In this document: positions 10,600 through 20,810 of the stretch, piece by piece
Position numbering within the stretch: the first letter of the stretch is position 1
Layout: each line of letters starts with the position of its first letter
Source of the DNA: Priapulus caudatus
Lineage: Eukaryota > Priapulida > Priapulimorpha > Priapulimorphida > Priapulidae
Length of the DNA stretch: 23,080 nucleotides
Assembly (NCBI RefSeq): GCF_000485595.1
Contig: NW_014577178.1
Span: 175,535 to 198,614 of the forward strand
Reading direction: 5' to 3'
Translations under genes and position numbers: made by a program
Notes under the pieces: generated by a model
What the model was told of the DNA's origin: nothing
The model's input: the letters and a program-made list of their open reading frames with translations, nothing else
Databases searched by the model: none

Positions 10600-11053
10600 C
10601 TCTCTGCTCTCTCTCTCTGTCTTCTCTCTTCTTCTCCTATCTCTCATTCTCTTTCTCTCTCCGCTCTACGTCTACTGCTTAACTCCAGATCGTCTCTATA
10701 ACTCGTGACATGAAAGTATATTTCTGTTGTCAATATTTAGTATAGAAAACAAAGAAGAAATTATGACTATTGCCAGTATTCCCCAAAAGTGCGACCAGGT
10801 ACGGCCGCCATTTCTTATGCATGTCCATTTGTATCTTAAATATAGGGTAGTGCTTTCGTGGGCAGACGAAGAATACCTCGAGCATTATTCTACAACACTT
10901 GATTGATCCATATCATTATTACTACACGACAACTGAGCAGCCATATCACCATTACCACATGACCACTGAATATCCAGATCATCACTCTCTTATGAGAGAC
11001 AACTACCTATGGCCCATGGCTGCCCGAGGAACCAGAAAAGAATCAACTCGTCG
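10492..11053 (+). pseudogene. damaged exons 2 and 3 of ZP gene B (signal peptide and linker)
   Basis: Exon 2 (10492-10555, acceptor CTCTGCAG, donor GTAGAG) aligns with exon 2 of gene A codon for codon: LRRAISLLLLSM against MARQIILLLLSM. The start ATG is TTG (10520-10522). An in-frame ATG exists at 10472 but lies upstream of the acceptor. Exon 3 (10846-11053, donor GTAATT) aligns with 2391-2559 and encodes the same Tyr/Thr/Glu linker plus one extra unit of about 11 residues. It carries an extra G at the acceptor, an extra T in GATTGAT (about 10902-10908) that creates a stop, and two 2-base insertions (CTCT and GAGA) near 10987-11002. The indels sum to six bases, yet no single frame survives. 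Either real pseudogenisation or uncorrected long-read errors could explain this. Confidence 0.7.
10565..10660. repeat. CT-rich microsatellite in intron 2 of gene B
   Basis: (CT)n with occasional extra T or G, starting about 10 bp past the exon 2 donor. It lengthens intron 2 to 290 bp, against 175 bp in gene A. Confidence 0.93.
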
Positions 11054-11129
11054 GTAATTACTTTGCTGATCATAGGCTCAATCTTTAATACAAAGTTCTT
11101 TTGAATGTTAGACATATATTACGCAATCT

Positions 11130-11193
11130 AAATTTATATATATATTAATATATATATATATATATATTATCTCCTGATATTATATATATATAA
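11130..11193. repeat. AT-rich tract next to the assembly gap
   Basis: Alternating TA with brief interruptions, ending about 15 bp before the run of N. Such tracts commonly break assemblies. Confidence 0.9.
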
Positions 11194-11207
11194 ATGTGAA
11201 TATTCCA

Positions 11208-11232
11208 NNNNNNNNNNNNNNNNNNNNNNNNN
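11208..11232. other. assembly gap (25 N)
   Basis: Twenty-five undetermined bases. Whether 25 is a measured or a placeholder size is unknown. Sequence on the two sides differs in character: intron 3 of gene B on the left, unrecognised DNA on the right. Confidence 1.
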
Positions 11233-12409
11233 GTTACACCGTCGTAGGAGCACCTCTCGCCAACGTCAGTGTTAAGCGCGAGAGGGACTTGTGGCTAATC
11301 AGAGGCGAATCAACAAGGGTACTCAGAAGATTGTCGTAATATTCGTAGGTGCATACGGACACTACGATCGTGCTTAATCAGTATATAGGGGCGCTGATTC
11401 GTGTTAATCTTACATGTAGGACGTAAATGCCGTCGTGGTACGTCGGACCTGACTAACGCTGCCGGAACCTCCGGCCTTTATAGGAGAAAACTCCGTACTT
11501 GGTGCTGTTTTTTCATCTGAGCAGTGGAAGGAATTCGGTATAGAACAATAGCTATGAACGAGGCTAGTATACGTTCAGTATTACGGGCGCCCACGGCAGG
11601 GCGCTGGCGTCAATACGAGGTGAAAGAAGACGAACCGTTGTCAGACGATTGATCCGCATGTTGCCTAGTTCTGAATTCAATTATCCTAAAGCCAGTTGTT
11701 CACCAACGGCTCAAACACATTTTAATCCCTGCGAATTTCACTCTCCAAGTTAGGGCCGTACTCTTGGATTATCCTGCTATCACTATATTACCTGGATAAT
11801 CAATATCTCGTTTGACAGTTTTTAACCTCTTAAGCGATTTAGCAATCGTTCTGAGCAACACCCCACTCAAATTTTTGCCGTGGGCGTTAATGCTGTGTAT
11901 AGTAGTGGTGCCGATATTAACAACGAGGTAAAGCTAACATAGCGCGAATAGCAGTTTAAATTGGAGATGCTTTTAATTACGTAACGTATCAGGACAGCGC
12001 GAGTGGGGAGTTTACCATGATTACAAAGGTAATAAATCACTCGTTAATCTCGTCTCGGTTCTTTGTTAATTCCGTGTGATTTATGATAATAAGTGTCCTC
12101 GAAGAATGTACTGCTCGATTTAGATTACCGATTTATAGTTTACTTTGTCCATGTCGTACATATTCCTATAATTGTTTCACACAGACGATATATAGCAATA
12201 ATATACGATCGTATAGCGTGGTAGATTATAGTGTTATCATCCGTCCAGTCTGCACGCGGCGGTTCATGGATGATTTTCTACACAGGCATGACCTGAGTGG
12301 CTGGCAGCCATGCAAGATCGTTGGAGTAGGTGGTCCAACGACAGTCAGCGATTGGTCGTCTCGGAGCCGGCTTGCTTTCTGCTGCTAGCCGTGCTAAAGG
12401 TGTGTATGA
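11233..12409. other. unrecognised DNA right of the gap
   Basis: Moderate GC with no intact gene. Open frames such as 12083-12388 do not resemble a family I know. The stretch 12240-12400 is compositionally protein-like in places but has no clear domain. Confidence 0.4.
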
Positions 12410-12597
12410 GTATGCATGCTCGCGCAGCGCGCAGCGCGCGCGCGCGTGTGGGGGGTGTTGTGTGGTGTTGTGTGGTGATGTGTGTGTGTGTGTGTGGTGG
12501 TGTGTTGTGGTGTGTGTGTGTGTGTGTGTGTGCGATGTGATGTGTGTAGTATATGGTAGGCCTATGTGTATGTGTGTGTGTTGTGTGTGTTAGACAT
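12410..12597. repeat. GT-rich array with CG-rich start
   Basis: CGCGCG steps at 12420-12446 are followed by TG repeats broken by GGTG. Cys/Val frames across it are artefacts. Confidence 0.93.
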
Positions 12598-13190
12598 TGC
12601 GGACTGTCGCGCGCGTTTCATCGCAGATATGGAATCGGCGACATCGTCATCAGCCATGGTTCGCCACGTATCATGATCAACGACTCTCGTTCCGATCATT
12701 ACGCGCTTCTCGGACGAGCGTTTCTACGACGCTGCGCAGTGTCTGTATCGGAGTCTTGCTGGACTTTCGCTAACATCGGCATCATGGGTGACACCCACAA
12801 ATGTCGCCCTGTGTGAGTTACCGAGACGCACGCGATCTAGGTGGACACGGGCACATCATGCGACACATCCATTACTGCCACCGGGCGTGGTAACGCCGAC
12901 TGAAAGGGTACAGAAATAGAGCGTTTCAGAGAATAAAGTATGAGGTAATATAAAGTAGAAAACTAATATCTAGTAATAAAGGTAAGCCGTATAATGAATG
13001 GATCGGTAGCACCTCAGCGTGATATGTTATTTAGCTGTCTGTTGAAGTAGAATTACTAGGCTCCGTATGGTATTTATGTATAATGGATGACGTACGTTGC
13101 ACATTTTAAATATTATTTTGAATTCTCTGAAAACCGATTCCGAGAGTAACGGGAAGGAATAAGAAAGAGGGGGAGAGAGGACGCCGGCGC
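12598..13190. other. no gene supported
   Basis: A frame open to 12816 contains YGIGDIVISHG, which faintly recalls retroelement integrases but lacks the acidic residue expected there. The remainder is AT-rich and without structure. Confidence 0.35.
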
Positions 13191-13515
13191 GATAGGATAG
13201 ATAGATAGATTAGATGGCATAGATAGATAGATAGATAGCATAGATAGATAGATAGATAGCATAGATAGATAGGAGAGATAAGATAGCATAGATAGATACG
13301 ATAGATAGATAGATAGATAGAGAGAGAAAGAGAAAGAAGAGAAAGTTTAGAAAGAGAGAGAGAGAGAGAGGCAGAGAGAGCAGTCTACCGAGGAGCGGAG
13401 AGAGGGCGTGATCAGTGAAATAGGCTAAGAGGGCGAGAGAGAGCAGAGAGAGAGAGAGAGAGAGAGGAGAATGAAGAGAGAGCAGAGTAGAGAGAGAAAG
13501 AGAGGGTCAGTTAGA
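13191..13515. repeat. GATA array followed by GA-rich array
   Basis: GATA/GATAG units with GCATAGATAGATA higher-order blocks run from 13191 to 13320. Purine-rich GA repeats continue to about 13510. Confidence 0.93.
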
Positions 13516-14823
13516 GCGAAAGGAGCAGCGAGAGCTACAGGCGCGCACGGGCAAGCAAGCGAGACTGGAACACAAGCTGGGAATATATACTTGATTCTCG
13601 TGCAAGTTGCTTTTATTCGCTGTGCAGTTCCATCTAGTCAGTACAGGCAGCTCGCATTCCGCTTGGTATCGGTTGGGAGTATGTCTATTCTGGGCCGGGG
13701 CGTAGTTGATCTATCTCCCAGAACACTCTAACGAGGGTCTTCCAGAAACTCCATAGAATGCGAACACACTTTGGGAAAGACCAGAAGATGTTGGTGTTCT
13801 TCCGTCAGTGAGCTAGTAAAACGTCGGACTGCTACCTCGCATGTGTACGAGGACTAATAATTAAGTTGCTTACGCATGAAACAAACTGCATAGGCGCTAT
13901 GCACGGCACTTGAACCTTTCAGTTTAAATAATGTCCGCAGTATCGCCAAAAACCCATCGTTACGTACGTATTATTCTCAGCATCTACTGCAATTTTATCT
14001 TATTTAAAATAAATCGGGACCATTATTCTTCTTAAACCTAGGCGGAGTATCGCAAGAGCGAAGTGATAAGGTCGTGTCGCTGCCTCTCGATCACCACGAG
14101 ATGCGCGCCTTTGGCACAAAAGCTCAAACGAAGTGACCGACGAAACTGTGTGAATGTGTTTATATAGTGACTCTGTTGCATGTCTGACTTTTTTTACACG
14201 TCATGAGACTCACAGTTATACCCGCCCGCCCTATAGTATACTAACTTAAGTGATAATTGCACATCGCACGCATTATTTGCATTATCGTTATCTTCAAAAC
14301 TGCGTATTACACAGGAAACAATAGATGTATGTGTAAATAGAACGGAATAGATAAATTAATTGGGCACCACCGAAGTGTTCGCAGTTCCTATTTATGCAAT
14401 CACCCAAAACGCGTAAACATGTGATTGTCTATCATGATCGTTGTGTACCATTCTATAGAACATAAAAACGGCATAGACTACATTATTCCACTACGAAATC
14501 TCGTATAGCGTACGTGTAACATCCCAACCATATTCACTAATAAATTGATTATATTGCAGATCATATGCAACACACGTGAACATATATAGTTTATTACATA
14601 TTGATTTAAATTTCTGCAAATAAAACTCACAAACGGTTTAACAAATACATAATGAACTACTTACTGTCGTTTACCTAAGAACCACATTTTTTCTTGTGCA
14701 ATAGAACTGGTCTGTCTGTACTAACAGAATATCAGACGCACGCATGCATATACCCTGCAACATCCACAGTAAATATCACTATACTAGTGCTATGAGAAGG
14801 ACAACATAGGGGCTTGTACGTAC
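13516..14823. other. no feature recognised
   Basis: Mixed to AT-rich sequence with no coding frame or splice-site pair I would defend, and no tRNA-like signature. Confidence 0.4.
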
Positions 14824-14929
14824 CTCGTTGAACACAGATTTTCGTTACAACGCCAACAGCAACAACACTCGGCGGGAAATGATGATCATCTGATGTAAAA
14901 CACATGTGCGCGTCTATTGCTTTAATGAT
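14824..14929 (-). CDS. candidate isolated exon, unknown protein
   Basis: Reading the minus strand, a good acceptor (TTATTTATTTCAG) precedes 14929 and a consensus donor (GTACGT) follows 14824. Between them 35 codons are open, starting IIKAIDAHMCF and ending VGVVTKICVQR, with a phase-1 end. Composition is protein-like rather than repeat-derived. I do not recognise the family, and no companion minus-strand exon is apparent nearby. A chance splice-site pair around an open frame of this size is quite possible. Confidence 0.3.
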
Positions 14930-15163
14930 CTGAAATAAATAACGCAAACATTGTAATACTGGATGCGAGAGATATCGCGCTATCACTCAAAGGAATTTTT
15001 ATTTAATAATTCGGTTAGGATAAGTTATTAGTTTCATTCGTTAGTTCAAGGTCGTTATCTCAGTAACATGGTGTAGAGCATTTTAAAAATATAGTATCGC
15101 CACATGATTTATTCAACAACGACAGTAGGAACTCGTAAGAGTAGTAGTGGTACTAGTATAGTA

Positions 15164-15302
15164 GCAGCAGCAGCAGCAACATCATCATCATCATCATCAT
15201 CATTACCACCATCAGCAGCAGCAGCAGCAGAAACAACATCAACAACAACAACAACAACAGCAACAACAACAACAACAAAAACAACAACAGTACCGGCAGC
15301 AG
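15164..15302. repeat. compound CAG/CAT/CAA trinucleotide array
   Basis: CAG runs, then about seven CAT units, CAG again, then CAA interspersed with AAA and CAG. In one frame it reads poly-Gln/His, but a stop lies immediately upstream in that frame and no ATG or splice context supports coding. Confidence 0.93.
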
Positions 15303-15764
15303 CAGGCGCGGGCAGAGCAACGACCGGGGGACACAGAGACAAAAACACGCATAACTCCGAGGCACACTAAGGTCAACAAATGACGCGCAAGGACGCGTAT
15401 AGTTCCCTAAAACGATCAAATCGACGTCTTGTTACTTAAGGCGCGAACGTCTTTTCTAGTTTAAACATCAGAGAGGCTATAATGGTTAGCAGAGCTACGA
15501 GGCACGCAGGGGGGAGGGCGAGCATTTATATATTATCCCGTATCTATCTTACAGTTGCATACATGACGTGAGACAATACGCGAGATAAGAGTTACGTGCA
15601 GTAATAAACTTCGTAGTATTCTTTCAGTTATCACCACGTACACAAATCATGTACTATGGACTCGAGACAACTATTCAATTTAATTTCTAGATATGATAAG
15701 GTACGAACTCGTGATGAGTGATTGGTCGGTTTATATGCCCTCTACCTACAGGCTAATGTGACAC

Positions 15765-15798
15765 ATTCACATACACACCACACAGCACACCAACACAC

Positions 15799-15832
<34 letters not shown>

Positions 15833-15840
15833 ACACAAAC
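15765..15840. repeat. AC-rich microsatellite
   Basis: Perfect AC at about 15798-15831, flanked by ACCACAC irregular units. Confidence 0.95.
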
Positions 15841-17455
15841 TAGACAGAGGGCCACTCACGGAGGTGCATACCTCCGCGAGCATGTAAGCATGTATGGTTG
15901 CTGCGCTGGTGGCCGGCTGCCGACTGACGCGCCTGTTGCGGAGCTCGCGCTCACTTGGGGCATGCTGGGCATCGCACTCGCCTGAACTCGGGACGCGCTA
16001 TCGATCGCCGCGCGTGGGCTACACACACACCACGCGCAGCGCACTTGCATGACCTCCGTTTGCGCGGAGGTAATTATATTGACATATATATTAAATATAT
16101 AGAATTATTATATTAAAATGCAGTTTGGTCAAAACAGTTTACCATTCAAGAACACATTTTCTTTCGTGTTGTTCCTTGTGTGTTGGAGAGGGCTCACTAA
16201 AAACCAATACAATTCGTAGTAATATCTGGACCACAAAGGCCTACGAAAAAAGTTAATATCTGCAATTTTACTCGTTCCACGCACCTGCGTGCGTAGAAAT
16301 TCGGAAACCAGAAGCAATCTGATGAATTAGTCTGTAAATAATTCAAACAAAGCGGAAATGTTACGTTGTGTGATTCTGCCACTCCGCGGTGTATGTGCCG
16401 CAAGAACACTGTGTAGGTGGGGCCGGCAGGAACGCAACTAGACACGTACCTAACGCTACTAGGACGCGTGTTATCTCTAGAAGAAACAAGGAGCTCCCTG
16501 GGTATTTTTAGAGTTAATGGTCAAAGAACACACAACAGGAGCTTGTTCTAAAACGGGACGAACACTTACTAGCCAGTAAATTCACTCGCGCTCAATGATA
16601 TTGCTATTGCTTAGCGACCACATTTTGTTTCTATTTATTGATCATTTTTTCCGTATTTATAATATCCTTAACCAAACGTTGCTAGTTTTTTTTTTACAGC
16701 AGGGCTCGTGCTTGCGGTGTGTGCGTGCACTAACCATGCTATGTTGTGTGCGCGTGATTATGCGGACTTATAGGGTAAGATCCAACACTTTTGTCTGTTT
16801 ATACGCATTAGATAAAATTCAGTAATAGACGCGGGCCACTATAAGGTTACATAGAAATGTACAGAGGCCCCTAACCTTAGTACAATGGTTAACCGGCAAT
16901 TACAGAGTGCTGTCAATCCAGCCTGAATGAAGCCTGTCGGCACGCGCTACCACACTCTTCAAACGGCCGACGACGTTACTTCCTAGTCGGAAGTTCAGAT
17001 ACACCTGCCGGCGCAGTTTAATCATATCACGCCGTCGCTATACTACTGTTAGTATCTACGGTGGTCAGCACTCGCCATCAACGACACGCGCGCACACACG
17101 CGCGCACGCGATCAGAACGCTTGGTCCGTATTCACGATGACACGTGCTCTCACTTCTTGCATCGTTCATGATAACGGTAGTAGTACGTTATTTTGCGGTA
17201 AGCCGATTAAAAGTGAACCGCGGCGAGAGCGTGTAACCCAGCCATGGCATGTAGCCAGTGTGTGAAACAGTGCATGAGTGAACATTTCTTCATACGATGC
17301 CTTCAGCGAAGTGTACGAATAGAAGATGAGTAGGAATCATGATGCATGTGCGCGAGGAAAGCTGTCGGAGAACGTAATCTTTACGCTTTTTGGATATTGG
17401 TAGCATAGAAATTCTACGATAATGAACAGACGAACGTAGAAGAATAAAGAGTGAG
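15841..17455. other. no gene supported
   Basis: Two short hairpins with CGGAGG/CCTCCG arms lie at 15858-15875 and 16051-16070. The rest has scattered short frames on both strands without splice or domain support. The part 16850-17250 is GC-richer, with a CGCGCACACACGCGCGC patch near 17090. Confidence 0.4.
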
Positions 17456-17668
17456 GAAAGAACGAATGTCTGAGTGAGCTGAATGAATGAATGAAAGGAG
17501 AGTGGGGGAACGCAAGAATCCAAATGAGTGAAGTAATGAATGACCGGCGTGGAGCAAAAGAATATGAATGAAATAATTGAAATCGAATAAAGGAAAGAGT
17601 GGATCGAACAACGAACTTAAGGAACCCATAATAGTTTTATCATTCATTATTAGAAAGATCACTTAATT

Positions 17669-18303
17669 ATTGCTGTGAAAACGCGATGATCTTACCATTT
17701 ACAGGCGTCTCATGCATTCGCGGCTCATTGGAAATCCCTAAATATGATTACAGGTTAGACAAGTCCAGTAAACCTGGTAATCCCTGGCGTCTTGGTAATA
17801 AACGCTGGCATCGAACTATAATTACTGAATATCAACTCTTCATATTTCTCAAACTTCATTTCAATCGTACCTGCCCACAGATATTTCTTACCTTTAACCA
17901 AATATATCGTTGATGCGTTAGTTAAGTTAATTTAGCTTAGCCATTGATAGTGCAGCAATTTGTATCTTCTAGTAACAGTTGTTTTTTTATGTTCATGTTA
18001 CATCACGGGAAATTTACCCCCACCCACTCACCCAAACACCCTAGCAAGATCTAGACATGCGGGCAAACTAATATTGAGCAGGTTCTCTGACCCATAAAGT
18101 CACCATTATTCATTGCTGTGAAACCGCCGATATCTTACATTTACATGCCTATCATGCCATTCCGGTCATGAAATCCCTAAATATATTGACAGGTGACAGT
18201 CAGGTAAACTGTTAATTTCTGGTATAGATGCGGAAATTACCCCACCCACACCCAACCACCCTAGCAAACTAGTTGCTGCAAAAACTAATATGGCGAGTTT
18301 ACT
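17669..18303. repeat. duplicated two-part repeat
   Basis: Part one (ATTGCTGTGAAA, a TTTACA segment, then GAAATCCCTAAATAT) occurs at 17669-17790 and 18112-18226. Part two (GGAAATT, ACCC/CACCC runs, CACCCTAGCAA, ACTAATAT) occurs at 18007-18095 and 18231-18303. In the second copy the parts are adjacent; in the first they are separated by about 210 bp. Many substitutions and small indels separate the copies. It looks like an interspersed or tandem repeat of unknown family. Confidence 0.7.
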
Positions 18304-18944
18304 GAACACTTAATTAACAGTTCGATGACTTTGTTATGCAAACCTGTAGGTAGTTTATAGTTTACCTTTAACTGATTTATAGCCGTTCGCGCACCTGAAA
18401 GAAGTAACCGGGCTTAATCGTACGCGTACATCAAGGAAAGATACGCGGTATTTAATGATATAGACGTATCTGCAGCGAGTCGTTCACATGATCAAGCAAA
18501 GACAGAGAAATTCGAACAATTATCTTTACAGAAAAGTGATTCTTCGATTGAACATAGTAATTCACTATACTAACTACTAAATTTATCGCGGCTCCCTCAT
18601 TTTCTTTGTTCATTCTTATGATATATAACTTATATACAATATGTGATACCGCGCGCGCGTGTGCGTGTATTTACGCCTAGACGCATGTAGGGAACTACCT
18701 TGCCATGAATATTTTATAACTAACGTTGCAGTCATTATAAACATCAATGCAAGGGCGAAACGTTCAAGGAAATTTAGGTCTTCAGGTGTGGTATGCGTAC
18801 TCCTTATGTGCACATGAAATCGCCGTCTGTATGATGTGGAAGAGTATTGGCATTCCGCCGCGGTGTGCTGCGCCGCGTGACCGTGTGCGGGTGTGTGCGC
18901 GCGCAGACCCTGTGGATCGGATGCGTGCGTGAGTGCAGCGACAC

Positions 18945-19060
18945 ACACCGCACGCGGTATGTGTCGCATGTGTGTTGTGGTGTGCTGTCGTGTGTGTGAT
19001 GTGTGTGTGTGTGTGTCGCTGTGTGTGTGTGTGTAATGTGATCTCGTCGTGTGCTACAGT
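18945..19060. repeat. GT-rich degenerate repeat
   Basis: TGTGTG runs at 18990-19035 with CG interruptions on either side. Encoded Cys/Val frames are artefacts. Confidence 0.85.
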
Positions 19061-19835
19061 GTGTCGTTGTCTGTCGTGCGTAGCGTGCCGCTCGCCGTTC
19101 GCCTGTGGTTTATCATGCTACATGAATGACGCTTCTGATTTTCATGTTTCGCTAATTCGACCAGCCAGATGCGTGGAAAAGCTCATCGCCCGAAAGCACA
19201 GCAAACATATACACTGCGACCTATTGCACCGGTGTGCATCGGTGCTTCACAAGGACGCTGTGAAATGTCGTGAATTTTGATGTTTGATATTACCTTCTTG
19301 ATCAAATACGACCAGGGCCGGAGCAAGGGCAGCTGCTCCCCTAGAATGGTTTTGAGCAGAATATAAAAATAAGCTTAGCGCGGTGATAATCGTATATAAC
19401 CCTAACGTCTTTCTTCTTGCTCACTTATCCGTCCTTCATCCCTGACTCAGCTCACCTCTACCACCACTATGGACGTCGATCAGAGCTGCGCGTCGCGTCC
19501 ATACATTAATCACACGGTTGAATCATAAAAATTTTTCCCCCTCCCCTAGCGACATTTGCCATTAGCGGCCTACGACCTACTGCACGATTGACCTACATCA
19601 GCGTGAAGCGTCACAGACAAAACACTAATCTACCGCAAGGGAGTTAGACCATGGTTTCTCCGGATAGGTGAGCGGTAGACCGCAAAAGAGAGCGTCGGTG
19701 ATTGTGTTTCACGGTTTACATTGTTTAGTTAATCTTGCGAACTTATCTTTGCAGGCTGTGGGTATACACGGGCCGCTGCTAGTTACGTTCACCGCCTGTC
19801 TTGCTGTGCCACAGTAGTCAACCTAACCCTCAGGT
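19061..19835. other. no gene supported
   Basis: No coding frame with context. CAGGGCCGGAGCAAGG at 19313 resembles the end of some DNA transposons, but no partner end was found. Confidence 0.35.
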
Positions 19836-19969
19836 ATGACCGTGGAGAGAAAGAGACGAGACGAGAGGAGAGAGAAGGAGAGAGAAGAGAGAGAGGAGAG
19901 GAGAGAAGAGACGAGAGAAGTGAACGGGGTGGGCAGAAAATGGCGAAAGAGGAACGGAGGACGGCGAAT

Positions 19970-20008
<39 letters not shown>

Positions 20009-20150
20009 AGAGAGAGGGAGAGAAGGAAGAGAGAGGAGAGAGCAGCGCAGAGCGCGAGAGAAAGTATGCGAGAGAGAGGAGAGAGGAGGAGAGAAGAGAA
20101 GGAGAGAGAGAGGAGAGAGAGAGAAAGAGAGAGAAGAGAGAGAGAGAGTG
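19836..20150. repeat. GA-rich purine array
   Basis: GAGA repeats with GGAGAG and AAGAG interruptions over about 315 bp. Arg/Glu-rich frames are artefacts. Confidence 0.95.
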
Positions 20151-20212
20151 TAGATCTGCGTGTGGCTAGTTTTGTATCTTACCGCAAATTAATAATAAAG
20201 GAATTCACTCGT

Positions 20213-20700
20213 GGACGTCACCGTTGCACGGCACTCGGCCGCGGGCGACGCGCCTGAGAGGCGGTCGCCCAGTACGAGGGTTCGAACGGCGGAGCGTTAA
20301 AAAAGGCGCCAGACGGCGCGCGGATCACCAGTGCCGTTCTCGAGCTAATCGATGACGTCGCGCACCGGATGGTGCATCCGGTCGCATCGCTACGGCGGGC
20401 GGTGTGTCAGCGAGAGGTCTGCCTGAGCGACGGCGACGCGACGCACGCGACGACGGCGCGCACGAGGTTGCCGACCGACGCGGACGGGCACGCAAACGAC
20501 GCGCGCACGAGGTTGCCGACGACGCGGACGCACGCGCACGACGCGCGCCACGAGGTGCGACGGACGCGGACGCACGTGACGACGAGCGCACAACAGTTGC
20601 CCGACAACGCGAGGATCGGCCGACGTCGGCCCGGAAAGGATCCGGGGATCCGGAACGGAAACCGGAACTGGAGCAACCGTGCGCCCAGTTGTTATTTATG
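20213..20700. repeat. GC-rich island with minisatellite and hairpin
   Basis: Composition jumps to strongly GC- and CpG-rich within AT-rich intron DNA. At 20243-20270 GGGCGAC..CGCCT pairs with AGGCG..GTCGCCC around GAG, with one bulged base. From 20456 to about 20585 a unit starting GCGCGCACGAGGTTGCCGAC repeats about three times (period 45, then 42 bp). The island ends abruptly in TTTATGAATTTAAATAAAAAA, which could be a retroposon-like tail or simply intron DNA. Open frames exist on both strands, as expected from scarce stop codons at high GC. Confidence 0.7.
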
Positions 20701-20810
20701 AATTTAAATAAAAAATGAACAGGGAATTTAATGAAATTATTGTTAGCAAGATATTGGTTTCACACTTGGTTTCATTGTTAAAAAAACATTAAACTTTAAT
20801 TGATTTACAG

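Noticed and set aside
12598-12816. Retroelement integrase fragment (YGIGDIVISHG...)
   Set aside because: Only a few residues fit, the expected aspartate is missing, and no flanking reverse transcriptase or LTR is visible.
15104-15370. Ala/Ser/Thr or Gln/His repeat protein
   Set aside because: All frames are produced by the compound trinucleotide array. The Gln/His frame has a stop immediately upstream and no start.
20243-20295. tRNA or tRNA-derived SINE suggested by GGGTTCGAAC
   Set aside because: The bases after the loop (GGCGG) do not pair with those before it, and no A-box or cloverleaf can be drawn.
20325-20718. Arg-rich frames on both strands of the GC island
   Set aside because: High GC suppresses stops in every frame, and three overlapping alternatives show no codon preference or domain.
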